A program made the position numbers and the translations under genes. DNA of 64,000 bases from Thiorhodovibrio winogradskyi (GTDB lineage Bacteria > Pseudomonadota > Gammaproteobacteria > Chromatiales > Chromatiaceae): contig NZ_CP121472.1 in assembly GCF_036208045.1 (NCBI RefSeq), forward strand, positions 5,157,531 through 5,221,530, in the 5' to 3' direction. The notes beneath the pieces are model-generated. The model worked only from the letters and a program-made list of their open reading frames with translations, ran no database searches and was not told the origin of the DNA. Each line of letters begins with the position of its first letter. The first letter of the stretch is position 1. Of the stretch, positions 44,533-55,209 are shown one piece after another.

Positions 44533-46104
44533 TTAACGAATCAGGTCGTAGTTGAAGTCGGTCTTGCCCATCTCGCGCGTTTCCTCATCGAGACGCTCGA
44601 GCACCGCGTTGACCAGGGTGGTGAGAATGTACATGGCACCTTCATAGCCCAGGGTGGTCATCCGATGCAGATGATGGCGGTCGAAGATCGGGAAGCCGAT
44701 ACGAATCAATGGCACCTCGAATTCCTTGCCCTTGTGCAGGGTATCGCGCTGAATAAATTTGCCGTAGCTGTTACCAATCAGAAAATCTGGCTTATCGGTA
44801 AAGCACAGTGAGCGTAGGTGCCACAGATCCTTGCTCATATAGACTGTTGCCTGCTGGCCATAGGGCGAGGCGGCGAGCATTTTTTCCACTGCCTTTTTCC
44901 AGCGCTTATTGGCATGGTGGCACAGAACATGGGTAGGCTCGGCACCGAGTTCGAGCAGAAAGTTGGTCATGCCCATGACAAAATCAGCATCGCCGTAAAG
45001 GGCGAACTTCTTGCCATGCAGCCAGGCGTGGCTGTCGGTCATCATGTCAACCAAACGCCCGCGCTCCTTGGCCAGGCTGTCGGGGATGGCTTTGCCGGTC
45101 AGTTCAGAGACTTTCATCAGAAAGTTATCCGTCCATTCCAGCCCCATCGGGATATCGATGTGATTGCACGGCTGCTTCCAAATGGTCTCGACGTACTTTT
45201 TGGTCTTGGACAATTGCCAGGGCTGCAGTAGCAGCGTATCGATGGCGTTGGGCGCGTCCTTGATTTCATCAATGGTGGTGCCACCGGCGTACATGCGGTA
45301 TTCGCCATCGGCCGGCGTATCGAGCACTTCAGTCGGGTCGCACAACAGGCTGTAGTCGACGCCCATTTCTTTCATCATACGATGCATCACACGATAATTG
45401 CCGAGATAGGTTTCAAAGCCTGGCACCAGGTTGATTTTGCCATTGCTGCCGACTGTTTTGTCCTCCATGGCGTTGACAGTGAAGTAACGCTGCACCCCCT
45501 CGAACATATTGTCCCAGCCAGTGGTATGGCTACCAACAAAGCTGGGGGTATGAGCAAAAGGCGTGGGGAATTCCGGTGGAATATGGCCTTCTTTCTTGGC
45601 ATTGCCGATGAAGGCATTCAAATCATCACCAATGACCTCAGCCATGCAGGTGGTGGAAACAGCGATCATCTCCGGCTTGTAGAGTGCTTTGGCGTTCTCG
45701 AGACCCTCATACATGTTCTTATGGCCACCAAAGACGGCCGCGTCCTCGGTCATGGAGTCCGACACACAGGCAATCGGCTCTTTGAAATGGCGATTGAAAT
45801 AAGTGCGGAAATACGCCACGCAGCCCTGAGAGCCATGCACATAGGGCAGGGTCTTCTCAAAGCCCAGGGCGCAAAGCACCGCGCCAAGTGGCTGACAGGC
45901 CTTGGCCGGGTCGATGGTCAAGGCTTCACGGGCAAAGTTCTTCTCCTGATACTCTTGGGTGGTGGTCCACTGAAAGACTTCCTCGACCTTATCAATTGGA
46001 TGAGCTTCCTCGAATTGCTCGCGCTTGGTCTTGAAGCTGTCCTGATAGTCCTGATCACAGAATAAGGGATAACAGGGTTTGATTTTTTCGACAGTCTGGC
46101 TCAT
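44533..46104 (-). CDS. nifK: Nitrogenase MoFe protein beta chain
   Basis: 523 aa from the ATG at 46104 with a GGAG site upstream; the frame reaches 46191. P-cluster cysteines are in ACQPLGAVLCALGFE and VHGSQGCVAYFRTYF, with the conserved SDSMTEDAAVFGG. The C-terminus TLVNAVLERLDEETREMGKTDFNYDLIR is complete. Forms the alpha2beta2 dinitrogenase with NifD. The 158-base spacer to nifD is unremarkable. Confidence 0.98.
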   Translation of the reverse strand: MSQTVEKIKPCYPLFCDQDYQDSFKTKREQFEEAHPIDKVEEVFQWTTTQEYQEKNFAREALTIDPAKACQPLGAVLCALGFEKTLPYVHGSQGCVAYFRTYFNRHFKEPIACVSDSMTEDAAVFGGHKNMYEGLENAKALYKPEMIAVSTTCMAEVIGDDLNAFIGNAKKEGHIPPEFPTPFAHTPSFVGSHTTGWDNMFEGVQRYFTVNAMEDKTVGSNGKINLVPGFETYLGNYRVMHRMMKEMGVDYSLLCDPTEVLDTPADGEYRMYAGGTTIDEIKDAPNAIDTLLLQPWQLSKTKKYVETIWKQPCNHIDIPMGLEWTDNFLMKVSELTGKAIPDSLAKERGRLVDMMTDSHAWLHGKKFALYGDADFVMGMTNFLLELGAEPTHVLCHHANKRWKKAVEKMLAASPYGQQATVYMSKDLWHLRSLCFTDKPDFLIGNSYGKFIQRDTLHKGKEFEVPLIRIGFPIFDRHHLHRMTTLGYEGAMYILTTLVNAVLERLDEETREMGKTDFNYDLIR

Positions 46105-46262
46105 GGGTGTACTCCAGCCCCGCCGCCAATTCGCGGACAAAGGGCAATAAGAGGCTGTATTCGCCGCCCCATGGGGACGGCGCCAATGCATTCTTTGGGA
46201 AATGCGAGGCTAGTCTTTTTCCAGCCCCGCGGTCGCGACCTGCCTAAACCAGGCGTTGGGCA

Positions 46263-47753
46263 TCAGGCGGCGGCCTGTTGCGCCGATGACTCGGCCGTTT
46301 GAGAGCCTGATTCCAACCAAGGTGCCTGCATGCGATTCCAGCAGGGATTATTCACCGTCATATCCATGTCGCGGGCAAAGATGGCGAAGCCGTCATAGCC
46401 GTGATAAGGGCCGGAGTAATCCCAGGAGTGCATCTGCCGGAAAGGAACGCCCATTTTCTGGAAGATATATTTTTCTTTGATGCCAGAACCGATTAAATCC
46501 GGCTTCAGGCGCTTGACGAATTCTTCCAACTCATAGCCAGTGACATCGTCATATAGCAGGGTGGCATTGCCCATGTCCTTGAGCGTGCGGTCGTAGTCGT
46601 CGTTATGGGCGAACTCATAACCGGTGCCAATGACTTCCATGCCCAAGTCTTCATAGGCGCCGATGATATGGCGCGGGCGCAAGCCCCCGACATAGAGCAT
46701 CACCTTCTTGCCTTCCAAGCGCGGTTTGTATTTGGCCACCACGGCTTCATATTCGGCCTGATACTTGGCAATGACCTTCTCGGCATTGGCCTGAATGGTC
46801 TCGTCAAAGCGCGCGGCAATGGCGCGCAGGGAGTCGGCGATTTTCGTCGGCCCAAACAGGTTGTATTCCATCCAGGGAATGCCGTACTTTTCTTCCATGT
46901 GCCGGGTGATGTAGTTAATCGAGCGATAACAATGCACCAGATTGAGCTTGACCTTGGATGTCAGCTCCATTTCTGGCAGCGTGCCGTCACCCGACCACAT
47001 GGCCACCACGCGCAGCCCCATTTCCTCAAGCAGAATGCGTGAGGACCAGGCATCACCACCAATGTTGTAATCACCCAGAATAGCAACATCGTAAGGCGTG
47101 GTCTCAAAGCTGTTATCGCCGTCGCGATTCGACAGCACCCAATCGCGCAGTGAGTCGTTGGCAATGTGATGGCCAAGGGACTGTGACACCCCGCGGAAGC
47201 CCTCGCAGCGCACCGGAATCACCGGCTTTCCGAGATCCTTTGTCTTTTTCTTCGATACCGCTTCAATATCGTCACCAATCAGGCCAACCGGGCATTCAGA
47301 CTGCACGGAAATCCCTTTGACTAGTGGGAACAGCTCATTGATCTCATCAATCAACTTATCGAGCTTTTTATCGCCGCCGAAAACGATATCTTTCTCCTGG
47401 AAATCGGAGGTGAAATTCATGGTGCCGAAGGTATCCACACCGGTATGACCAACGTAATAATTGCGCCGCCCGGCTCGGGAATACTGGCCGCAACCGATCG
47501 GCCCGTGCGAAATATGCACCATGTCCTTCACCGGACCCCAGACCACGCCGCGCGAACCGGCGTAGGCACAGCCGCGCACGGTCATGACACCGGGCTGTGA
47601 TTTGCGGTTGGAGGTAATGCACTTTTTGGGTTGTTCCAGGCTCGGGTCATTGACGGCCAAGTGCTTGGCGCGATCTTTCTTGGCCTTCTCGGGATACACC
47701 TCCAGGACCTCCTGAATTAGGGCCTGGGTCTCTTCTTGGGTCATCTTTGCCAT
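46263..47753 (-). CDS. nifD: Nitrogenase MoFe protein alpha chain
   Basis: 496 aa. [19 protein letters not shown] and [13 protein letters not shown] carry P-cluster cysteines, [11 protein letters not shown] the substrate-side region, and [16 protein letters not shown] the FeMo-co histidine. Full length. It begins 97 bases after nifH. Confidence 0.98.
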   Translation of the reverse strand: MAKMTQEETQALIQEVLEVYPEKAKKDRAKHLAVNDPSLEQPKKCITSNRKSQPGVMTVRGCAYAGSRGVVWGPVKDMVHISHGPIGCGQYSRAGRRNYYVGHTGVDTFGTMNFTSDFQEKDIVFGGDKKLDKLIDEINELFPLVKGISVQSECPVGLIGDDIEAVSKKKTKDLGKPVIPVRCEGFRGVSQSLGHHIANDSLRDWVLSNRDGDNSFETTPYDVAILGDYNIGGDAWSSRILLEEMGLRVVAMWSGDGTLPEMELTSKVKLNLVHCYRSINYITRHMEEKYGIPWMEYNLFGPTKIADSLRAIAARFDETIQANAEKVIAKYQAEYEAVVAKYKPRLEGKKVMLYVGGLRPRHIIGAYEDLGMEVIGTGYEFAHNDDYDRTLKDMGNATLLYDDVTGYELEEFVKRLKPDLIGSGIKEKYIFQKMGVPFRQMHSWDYSGPYHGYDGFAIFARDMDMTVNNPCWNRMQAPWLESGSQTAESSAQQAAA

Positions 47754-47850
47754 CTGGGCGATCCTCTAAACGGCGCTGCCGCTCATTCGCGGACAGGCGC
47801 GCGGTCAGACAGGGACTAGGGGTTTTGTGTGCGATCCTGAACCGGACAGC

Positions 47851-48846
<996 letters not shown>

Positions 48847-48912
48847 TCAGTGGAGCAGGCAGTCAAACCTGAAGCTGACAGCCCGTCGCAGAGCCGACAA
48901 AGCCGCAGCAGC

Positions 48913-48928
48913 TGTGCGGATAACGACA
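48913..48928. promoter_or_regulatory. NifA upstream activator site
   Basis: TGT-N10-ACA (TGTGCGGATAACGACA), about 100 bases upstream of the -24 element, the usual distance for NifA enhancer sites. Confidence 0.8.
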
Positions 48929-49148
48929 TCTCACGAATGCACGAGCGATGCCTGCTTGGTTAAACCTAAATTCTTGCGATCGCGGCGTCCGTCACCAGGT
49001 TAAAGATCAGCGCGGCATCGAACACCGCAGTGTTCGTCGCCTTGGCGTCAACCTCTCAGTTTGTTACTTAAAGTATGCTCATATTAGGCTTCGAGGCGAA
49101 CACTCGCCTTTGTCCTCCCGTGACACTTCACCATCGGCATCCAGTACC

Positions 49149-49826
49149 ATGACCCTGACTCTCGACAACCTCACCAAGGCCTTCGACCCGACGCTCTGGC
49201 ATCCGTTGTTCCGCAACGCCTGCCTGCGGCTGGAGCCGGGGCAGTCGGTGGCCATTGTTGGCGAGTCGGGCGTAGGCAAATCGACGCTGCTGAATTGCAT
49301 CGCTGGGCTGGAGCGGGTCGACAGCGGCATGATCCGCCTCGGCGAGCATGAACTAACAGTACTCGATGAGGACAGCTTCGCGGACCTGCGCAAGCGCCAC
49401 TTTGGCTTTGTGTTCCAAGCCTTTCATTTGCTGCCACATCTCACTTTGCAGCAGAATGTTGCCCTTCCGCTGTGGCTGCTCAGTCACAAGGACCGCGTCG
49501 CGCGCGAACGCGCGCAAGCCATGCTAGAGCGCGTCGGACTGGGAGACCGGGCACAAGACTGGCCACGCCACCTTTCGGGCGGTGAGATGCAGCGAGTCGC
49601 CATTGCCCGCGCACTGGTGCATGAACCAGCCGTGGTGTTGTGCGATGAGCCGACCGGCAATCTCGACCCTGAGCGTGCCGAAGGGGTGCTGGAGTTGTTG
49701 TTTGAGCGCACCCGTGACGCCGGCGCCATCACCCTGATGGTCACCCACTCTCAGGTCGCGGCAGCCAAGGCGCAACGCACCTTGCGGCTAACGGTCAATG
49801 GCTTGGTTGAAGCTAGTGGTGGCTGA
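49149..49826 (+). CDS. ABC transporter ATP-binding protein (LolD/MacB-like), without a permease gene
   Basis: 225 aa from the ATG at 49149; the frame is open back to 48948, which would cross the nif control region and is not favoured. Walker A VGESGVGKSTLLN, Q-loop FVFQAFHLLPHLT, signature LSGGEMQRVAIARAL, Walker B VVLCDEPTGNLD and a late THSQ switch are all intact. It is of the FtsE/LolD/MacB class. No membrane partner lies next to it: the sbtAB genes downstream point the other way. It is divergent from nifH. Confidence 0.88.
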   Translation: MTLTLDNLTKAFDPTLWHPLFRNACLRLEPGQSVAIVGESGVGKSTLLNCIAGLERVDSGMIRLGEHELTVLDEDSFADLRKRHFGFVFQAFHLLPHLTLQQNVALPLWLLSHKDRVARERAQAMLERVGLGDRAQDWPRHLSGGEMQRVAIARALVHEPAVVLCDEPTGNLDPERAEGVLELLFERTRDAGAITLMVTHSQVAAAKAQRTLRLTVNGLVEASGG

Positions 49827-49989
49827 TCGCTCCGGGTCAACGCCCCTGGCAGCCGAGGCAAAGGCCAAGCTGCCAAGTTGTCGCCAATAAACCCACACCT
49901 AATCCCGACAGGAAACTTGCGCACTTGCGACTATCAGCGGCCCGAAACGCCTAAGTCATGCGTCATGGATCATGGGGCATGGCATGGTC

Positions 49990-50304
49990 TTAAAGCCAAT
50001 GCGCCCGCAGTACCTCAACTTGATCGCGGTAAATGATGCCGGAGAAGTTCTCGAAGAACTTCTCGCCGATCTCATTGGCAATACGCTCGGACATCTCGGG
50101 CTCGGTCGTGATCACCTCGATACGCACATTGGCATAAGTGTCCGAGACCATGGGGTCACCGGAGGAGCGCAGGTTTTTGCTGCCCTTGCCGCTAGCCGGC
50201 GTGACTGTATAACCGCTGGCGCCAGCTGCTTCAATCACGCGGATAATCTCCTTCAGCAACAGGCGTTCGGTCACAATGGTGAGCTTGATGGCTTGTCTGA
50301 TCAT
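49990..50304 (-). CDS. sbtB: PII-like protein SbtB
   Basis: 104 aa. AIKLTIVTERLLLKEIIRVIEAAGASGYTVTPASGKGSKN fits the SbtB branch of PII proteins, with the T-loop at about 40-55. The C-terminus stops at VEVLRAHWL and lacks the CGPxGC redox R-loop known from cyanobacterial SbtB. It binds cAMP/AMP or related nucleotides to control SbtA, encoded 57 bases upstream. Not a GlnB/GlnK: the uridylylation Tyr51 region is absent. Confidence 0.88.
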   Translation of the reverse strand: MIRQAIKLTIVTERLLLKEIIRVIEAAGASGYTVTPASGKGSKNLRSSGDPMVSDTYANVRIEVITTEPEMSERIANEIGEKFFENFSGIIYRDQVEVLRAHWL

Positions 50305-50361
50305 GGGCTGTCACCTTCTTAATGATGATTTTTTTGTGAATACTGGAGGAACGGGATGAGC

Positions 50362-51372
50362 TCAGGCGCTGGCGAAGACTACTTGCGCCAGGCCAATGAA
50401 CAACGGAATGCCAATAGCAATGGCCACCGGGGTTCCGAGGGCGGTCGAGGCGCCGATATAAGCCGAGGGATTGGCGGACGGAATACCCGCGCGCAGCGTC
50501 GGTGGTCCTGAAATATCGGAACTCGACGCGGCCAGCACCGAGAGCAGCACCACGCCACCTGGACTAAAGCCGGTGGTGACGTGCGCGATATAGCCGAGCC
50601 CAAAGGCAATCAATCCATGCACCAGGGGCGCCACGGCGCCATACACGGCATACCAGTGAGCGACTTTGCGCAACTCGTTAACGCGCGCATAAGCCTCCAT
50701 ACCCATCACCAGCATCAGCACCGATAGCAGACCGCGAAACAGCGGCTCGTAGAAGGAGTCATAGACAAAGTCTGGCCTTGTCAGCAAACCGAGCGCTATG
50801 CCAAGCAGTAGAGCAGAGAGCGCCGAACCGCGCAGGCTATCGGTGACGATGGGCCAGATTTTCACCCGCGTCCCAGCATCGCCCTTGCGCTTGGTCAGAT
50901 AGACGTTGGCCATGACGATGGCCAGCACCAGTGCCGGGATATCCATGAAGGGATAAAGCGCTGGCGCCCATGCCTCGTAGGTGAGGCCCTCGGCATCCAT
51001 CACCGCCATGGCCGCGGCCAGGGTCGAGCCACTCACGGCGCCGAACAGGCCCGCCGTGGCGATCCCCTCCTCGGTCCGGATTTTCGGCAAGATAGCCAGG
51101 GTGTAACGCCCCAGCAGCACAATGATGACGCCAATCAGCACGGCGAACAACGCGGGTAGCAGCATGTCGCCTAAATCCGCCTCGCGGATCTTCATTCCAC
51201 CTTTCAGGCCGATCTTCATCAGCAGCATGAAGACAATGAACTTGTAAATGGCGTCTGGCACCTCCAGACGGCTGCCAAGCGCGGCAAGTACCGCTCCCCC
51301 GATCAAAAACCCCAGGGTGGGCGATTGCAGCTGCGTGGCGAAACGGGTCAGAAAATCCAGTATGAACTCCAT
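50362..51372 (-). CDS. sbtA: Sodium-dependent bicarbonate transporter SbtA
   Basis: 336 aa from the ATG at 51372, with AGGAG 8 bases upstream; the frame reaches 51462. About ten membrane segments; GLFGAVSGSTLAAAMAVMD and VLLSVLAASSSDISGPPTLRAG are the two inverted substrate-site motifs of SbtA. It imports bicarbonate for CO2 fixation. It forms an operon with sbtB. Confidence 0.93.
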   Translation of the reverse strand: MEFILDFLTRFATQLQSPTLGFLIGGAVLAALGSRLEVPDAIYKFIVFMLLMKIGLKGGMKIREADLGDMLLPALFAVLIGVIIVLLGRYTLAILPKIRTEEGIATAGLFGAVSGSTLAAAMAVMDAEGLTYEAWAPALYPFMDIPALVLAIVMANVYLTKRKGDAGTRVKIWPIVTDSLRGSALSALLLGIALGLLTRPDFVYDSFYEPLFRGLLSVLMLVMGMEAYARVNELRKVAHWYAVYGAVAPLVHGLIAFGLGYIAHVTTGFSPGGVVLLSVLAASSSDISGPPTLRAGIPSANPSAYIGASTALGTPVAIAIGIPLFIGLAQVVFASA

Positions 51373-51729
51373 CGATGCGCTCCTCTTTCGGGTAATGGCA
51401 CTCGCGTGCGCGACTCGGTGCCGCGCGCCCCGCGACCTCCCCGCCCGGAACCCAGCCCCCAATGCGACCCTTTCACCTATGCGTGGAACCTCCGAGCGGT
51501 TACCAAGATGATATGTGGCGCAATCAGATAGATTAAAACTAATATTTTTTATGCAATAGATCGATTAATACTGATACAAAACTCGCGATAGAAGTCACAC
51601 ACAGTCAGGAGAACAGGCCTCTGGACGTCAGCCTAGGCCACAAACCTCATCATCTGAAGGACAAGGGCAGCGAAGATGCCTTTCCATCCTTGATGCTAAT
51701 CACCGATAGCGAGCGCATCTCCGCGCCCG
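51373..51729. promoter_or_regulatory. AT-rich control region upstream of sbtA
   Basis: No gene. A strongly AT-rich block at 51526-51570 (in a GC-rich genome) contains TTAAT and ATTAAT runs that could serve as a LysR-type (CbbR/CmpR-like) site and promoter for sbtA; I cannot fix -35/-10 boxes. The rest separates sbtA from the end of the sigma-54 activator gene, which is read in the same direction and converges on this block from the right. Confidence 0.35.
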
Positions 51730-53217
51730 CTAGGTCTGAAAACTCCCGATATGCTTCTTGACCGTGCGCCGGTCCAGCTGGGTGACGGCGGCGACTGCCT
51801 CGTAGGTGCCGAGGCGGTCATAAAGCCGCCGGCAATAGCCGGCAAGCAAGGCGGCGGCGTCTAGGGTGCCGGCGCGCGTGGCGGCGAGCCAGGGATCCTG
51901 CTGGTCGGGCACGGCGACGGATCCTGGCAAGGCATCGGGGACATAGCGACCGTTGAGGATGATGCGCCGCAGTGCCTGCTCCAACTCGCGAACATTGCCG
52001 GGCCAAGGGTAGTCGGCGGGCAGCTCGGCCAGGGCCTCCATGATGCGTCGGTGTTCGACGCGGGCGGACTCGCCAAGCATGCGCCCGAGCAGGGCACCGG
52101 CCAGTTCACCAAGCTCGTCCGGGCAGTCGGCCAGGCGTTCACGCAGGCTCGGCATCTGGATGATATTCCCGGACAAGCGGTAGAAAAAATCGCGACGAAA
52201 CCCCTGGCCAGCTGTGAGCTCGGCAAGCGGACGATTGGTCGCCGCCACCACCCGACCAGCGAAGCGCTTGGCTTGATGACTGCCAACGGGCGCGAAAGTG
52301 CGCTCTTGCAGCACCCGCAAGAGTTTGGTCTGCACCGGCAGGGAGACATCGCCGATTTCATCGAGAAACAGGGTACCCCAGGCATCGCAGCGTGCGAACA
52401 GACCATCATGATGGTCCACCGCGCCGGTGAAGGCGCCCTTGCGATGGCCGAAGAGTTCGGATTCGATCAGGCCCTCGGAGAGTTCCGAGAGATTGGTCGC
52501 GATGAACGTCCGGTCAAGGCCATGGGTGAAGCCGCGCTCGTCGCTGGTCATGGGAATGGCTCCCGAGCGGCCGATCGCCGCGGCGGCCGAGCCCTTGCCG
52601 GTGCCGGTCTCGCCGAGCAGCAGGGTGGAGAAATCCTGCATGCGTTCCCACAACAGCAGGGTGTAGCGGCGCAAGTCGCTGGTGAACACGCTATTCCACA
52701 ATGCGCGCCTGAGCCGGCGCATGGGCGCGCCGCGGCCGATCATGGCGCGCTCGATAAAAAAATAGGCGCGGCGCAGTTGATAGTAAAGCGCCACCCAGCG
52801 ACGGGCCTCGTCGCGCTCAAAACCATCGGCTTGCAAGTTTTCAAGCAGTCGCGGCAACCAGCGCGGATCGGATGCGCTGCCATCGGCCCTGGATTGCTGC
52901 TCTATAAGTTGGTCAAACAACTCCAGGTGGCGTTGATATCTCGCGAACAGCAAAACCTGCCGCATTAGCTCCTGGTGTTCGCCGGCAAACTGGTCGATGC
53001 GTGCGAGTCCACGCCTGCGTAACACCGCGAGCTGGGCATCAAGCGCCGGCATCAGCTCGCCATAGAGGTCAGCCTGGGAAATGGGATCGACTGGCAGTTC
53101 CCGACCGAGCAGCTGCCCAAGGCGCGCCGGATCGCTGCCAAAGGGATTGGAATAGACGGTTTCGGTCAGCAGGGCGAAGTAATCACGCTCGGCCGGGGTG
53201 AGGTGGGATCTTGGCAT
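51730..53217 (-). CDS. Sigma-54-dependent transcriptional activator with an unusual N-terminal domain
   Basis: 495 aa. Residues 1-180 are helical, with no response-regulator receiver, GAF or ACT pattern that I can recognise. The AAA+ domain has Walker A GETGTGKG (202-209), the sigma-54-contact loop GAFTGA (261-266), Walker B TLFLDEIGDVSLPVQTK, and PWPGNVRELEQALRRI. The C-terminal helix-turn-helix (EAVAAVTQLDRRTVKKHI) is Fis-like. The Psp-like operon with a sigma-54-type promoter lies about 4 kb upstream on the same strand and is a candidate target. Confidence 0.88.
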   Translation of the reverse strand: MPRSHLTPAERDYFALLTETVYSNPFGSDPARLGQLLGRELPVDPISQADLYGELMPALDAQLAVLRRRGLARIDQFAGEHQELMRQVLLFARYQRHLELFDQLIEQQSRADGSASDPRWLPRLLENLQADGFERDEARRWVALYYQLRRAYFFIERAMIGRGAPMRRLRRALWNSVFTSDLRRYTLLLWERMQDFSTLLLGETGTGKGSAAAAIGRSGAIPMTSDERGFTHGLDRTFIATNLSELSEGLIESELFGHRKGAFTGAVDHHDGLFARCDAWGTLFLDEIGDVSLPVQTKLLRVLQERTFAPVGSHQAKRFAGRVVAATNRPLAELTAGQGFRRDFFYRLSGNIIQMPSLRERLADCPDELGELAGALLGRMLGESARVEHRRIMEALAELPADYPWPGNVRELEQALRRIILNGRYVPDALPGSVAVPDQQDPWLAATRAGTLDAAALLAGYCRRLYDRLGTYEAVAAVTQLDRRTVKKHIGSFQT

Positions 53218-53724
53218 TGTTGCTGGCTGCCCTGAAAGAAAAAAATTCAGATTCCATGGTTACAAACAGCAAGGCTAGCTCGATAAAAACCATTCGATCC
53301 AGGTAGCTTTCGCCCACCTTTCGCCCAGCAATCGACGCGTTCAAGCATAGCTTGAACGTCATCCGCGGCGTTCTCAAACTGACTGACCAATACCAATGAC
53401 TGTGCCAGCTTGCGATTAATCAGCGCGGCAATGATGGCTTCTTTGTGGGTAAATGAAGTGACAGATGCGCCCAGCTCTCATGCCAGCGGCCTTGGAGATA
53501 GTTGCGATGATGGTGCCGTGAACACTTTCCCGCGCAAAACAGCCTATTTCGGCATCAAGGGTAACTGGCACAGGCTCGGTAACTGGCATCGTGGGGCGGA
53601 CATGAGAAATTGAGAAGTTACCATCTGAGCAGGCGTGACCGTCCAGTCCGCCAACATGCGCTGCGTCGCTTCGGAGTAGATTGGTCGGTCGATCCGCGCA
53701 TCACATTCAGCCATGGCGTCCAGA
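53218..53724. other. Intergenic region, possibly with gene debris
   Basis: On the minus strand about 60 codons (around 53300-53470) read FTHKEAIIAALINRKLAQSL and further, but lack a start codon and match nothing I recognise. It may be a remnant. A GGTAACTGGCA repeat occurs at about 53562-53590. Otherwise no gene is seen. Confidence 0.4.
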
Positions 53725-54158
53725 TTAGGCTTGCACAGTCGCCAACGAAGTACCGCCCGCGCTCACCTGCCCGGTCTGCTGCCGGAACGGATCGTTGTCG
53801 TCACCCTCCCCGATACGTGCAGCGGTCTGGGCACCTGCTCCGGATGAAGCCGCGTCCAGTTTGCGCGGATCGAAATTTTCGCCCGCTTGGGCTGCAAGTG
53901 CCCGAGAATAGAGGAGTTCGGTCGTCGCAAGTATCCCCTCCAACACGCGATCAGACTGGAAAAAAGGCACCATCTGTCGCTGCTGAACATACGCGGCGAA
54001 GGTATCGGTAAATATCGGTTCCAGCGCCTCCCCTTGTCCCATACCCTCTCCGCCGACTGATCGGTATCTGCGGCAAACCTGTCAACAAGTTTGACTCCGG
54101 CAATGAGAGCGCCGGACAAAACCAGAACCACCACCGTGATGGTGACGATGCGCTGCAT
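53725..54158 (-). pseudogene. Small membrane-anchored protein, frameshifted
   Basis: Frame 1 starts at the ATG at 54158: MQRIVTITVVVLVLSGALIAGVKLVD (membrane anchor) to about ..SAERV. The rest continues in frame 2 from about 54042: GQGEALEPIFTDTFAAYVQQRQMVPFFQ and on to 53725. A one-base indel near 54040 joins them into about 144 residues. It follows the lemA-like gene and probably belongs to the same operon. Family not recognised. Either a real mutation or a sequence error. Confidence 0.55.
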
Positions 54159-54238
54159 ATCACTCTCTCTCTCGCGTGCGACAAACTGGTTTCGGGAAAC
54201 ATTGAAAACTCAATCATTCCAGCAGGACAGGATACCCA

Positions 54239-55056
54239 TCAATCAGCGTACTCCGAGTAATGGATCCGAACCTGAACAGCCTGCTCGTCGCCTGCGTCGG
54301 CAGTAAAGTATGCTTTTCGCTGTAAGTTGCCAATCCCGGCCACTAGGGATCCGGGCAGGCGACGAATAGCGCCATTGAAATCCTCTACCACATCGTTGAA
54401 GCGCATTCGTGCCACATTGACCCGGTTCTCGGTGCCTTCAAGTTCGGCCTGGAGAGCTAGGAACTGATCAGCCGAACGGAGATCGGGATAGGCCTCAAGC
54501 GTGGCCAGCACTCCCCGGAGACTCTTCAGCAAAGCCGACTGGCTCGCCGCTAGCGCGGCGACACCTTGCTCGCTGTCGGATCATGTTCCATATAGCCGCG
54601 AACAACATGAACCAGGTTTGGCACCAGGTCGGCGCGCCGTTTGTAGGTGCTTTCCACATCGGCCCAGGCGTTATAAACGGCCTCCTGCCGACCGACGATC
54701 CCGTTAAAGAGCCAAACGAAATAGAGGAGTCCTAAAATGATCGGCAAGGCAAAAAGGCCAACACCGATAGCGCTGGATGCAAAACGATTCATGGCGCCGA
54801 CTCCCTCAATGGTATTGATTGTTTGACGAGCGTCCTGAATTGTTCCAAGCGGAACATCACCCCGGCCGTCGAACAGAAATAGTAGGGCCAACAGGCCAGC
54901 CGCAGCGAGAATCCCCGCGACCGGCGCCAAGCCCACCCTCGGATGGGAAGATCGTCTTACCGAGCCGGCAAGCCGATCCTCCTGGCCTATGTCAGCCTGA
55001 CCGGGCGGCGGTGCGCCGGCCAGCGAGATGCGGGCGACCTGATCCTCGGAACTCAT
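54239..55056 (-). pseudogene. LemA-family membrane protein, frameshifted
   Basis: The ATG at 55056 (GGGAG upstream) opens a protein with two membrane segments, AGILAAAGLLALLFLF and GLFALPIILGLLYFVWLF, then the LemA signature YNAWADVESTYKRRADLVPNL. At about 54565-54580 the frame meets a stop; a one-base shift continues as ..GVAALAASQSALLKSL and LEAYPDLRSADQFLALQAELEGTENRV, the LemA core, down to 54239. LemA proteins are envelope proteins of unclear function. It follows the polytopic membrane gene of the Psp-like operon. Confidence 0.8.
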
Positions 55057-55209
55057 TAGATGCGCTCCCTGATGATGTACAGGCATTCTGCAAGCAAGAT
55101 TGACGAATCCGTGTGATCCCCCGATCAGGCGAGGATGAGGTTCTATCAGGCCCTGGGCAATGAAAAGCCGGAGACAAGCACGGCGACTCGGGAACCGGCT
55201 CACCAAGAC

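Noticed and set aside
48948-49148. Longer N-terminus of the ABC ATPase
   Set aside because: It would run through DNA with no ATPase similarity and close to the NifA site; the ATG at 49149 fits the domain start.
49990-50304. A GlnB/GlnK nitrogen PII protein
   Set aside because: The sequence and its SbtA neighbour fit SbtB, and the PII uridylylation-site pattern is missing.
53610-54011. Plus-strand frame opposite the small membrane-protein gene
   Set aside because: It has no family features; the minus-strand reading with a membrane anchor and operon context is better supported.
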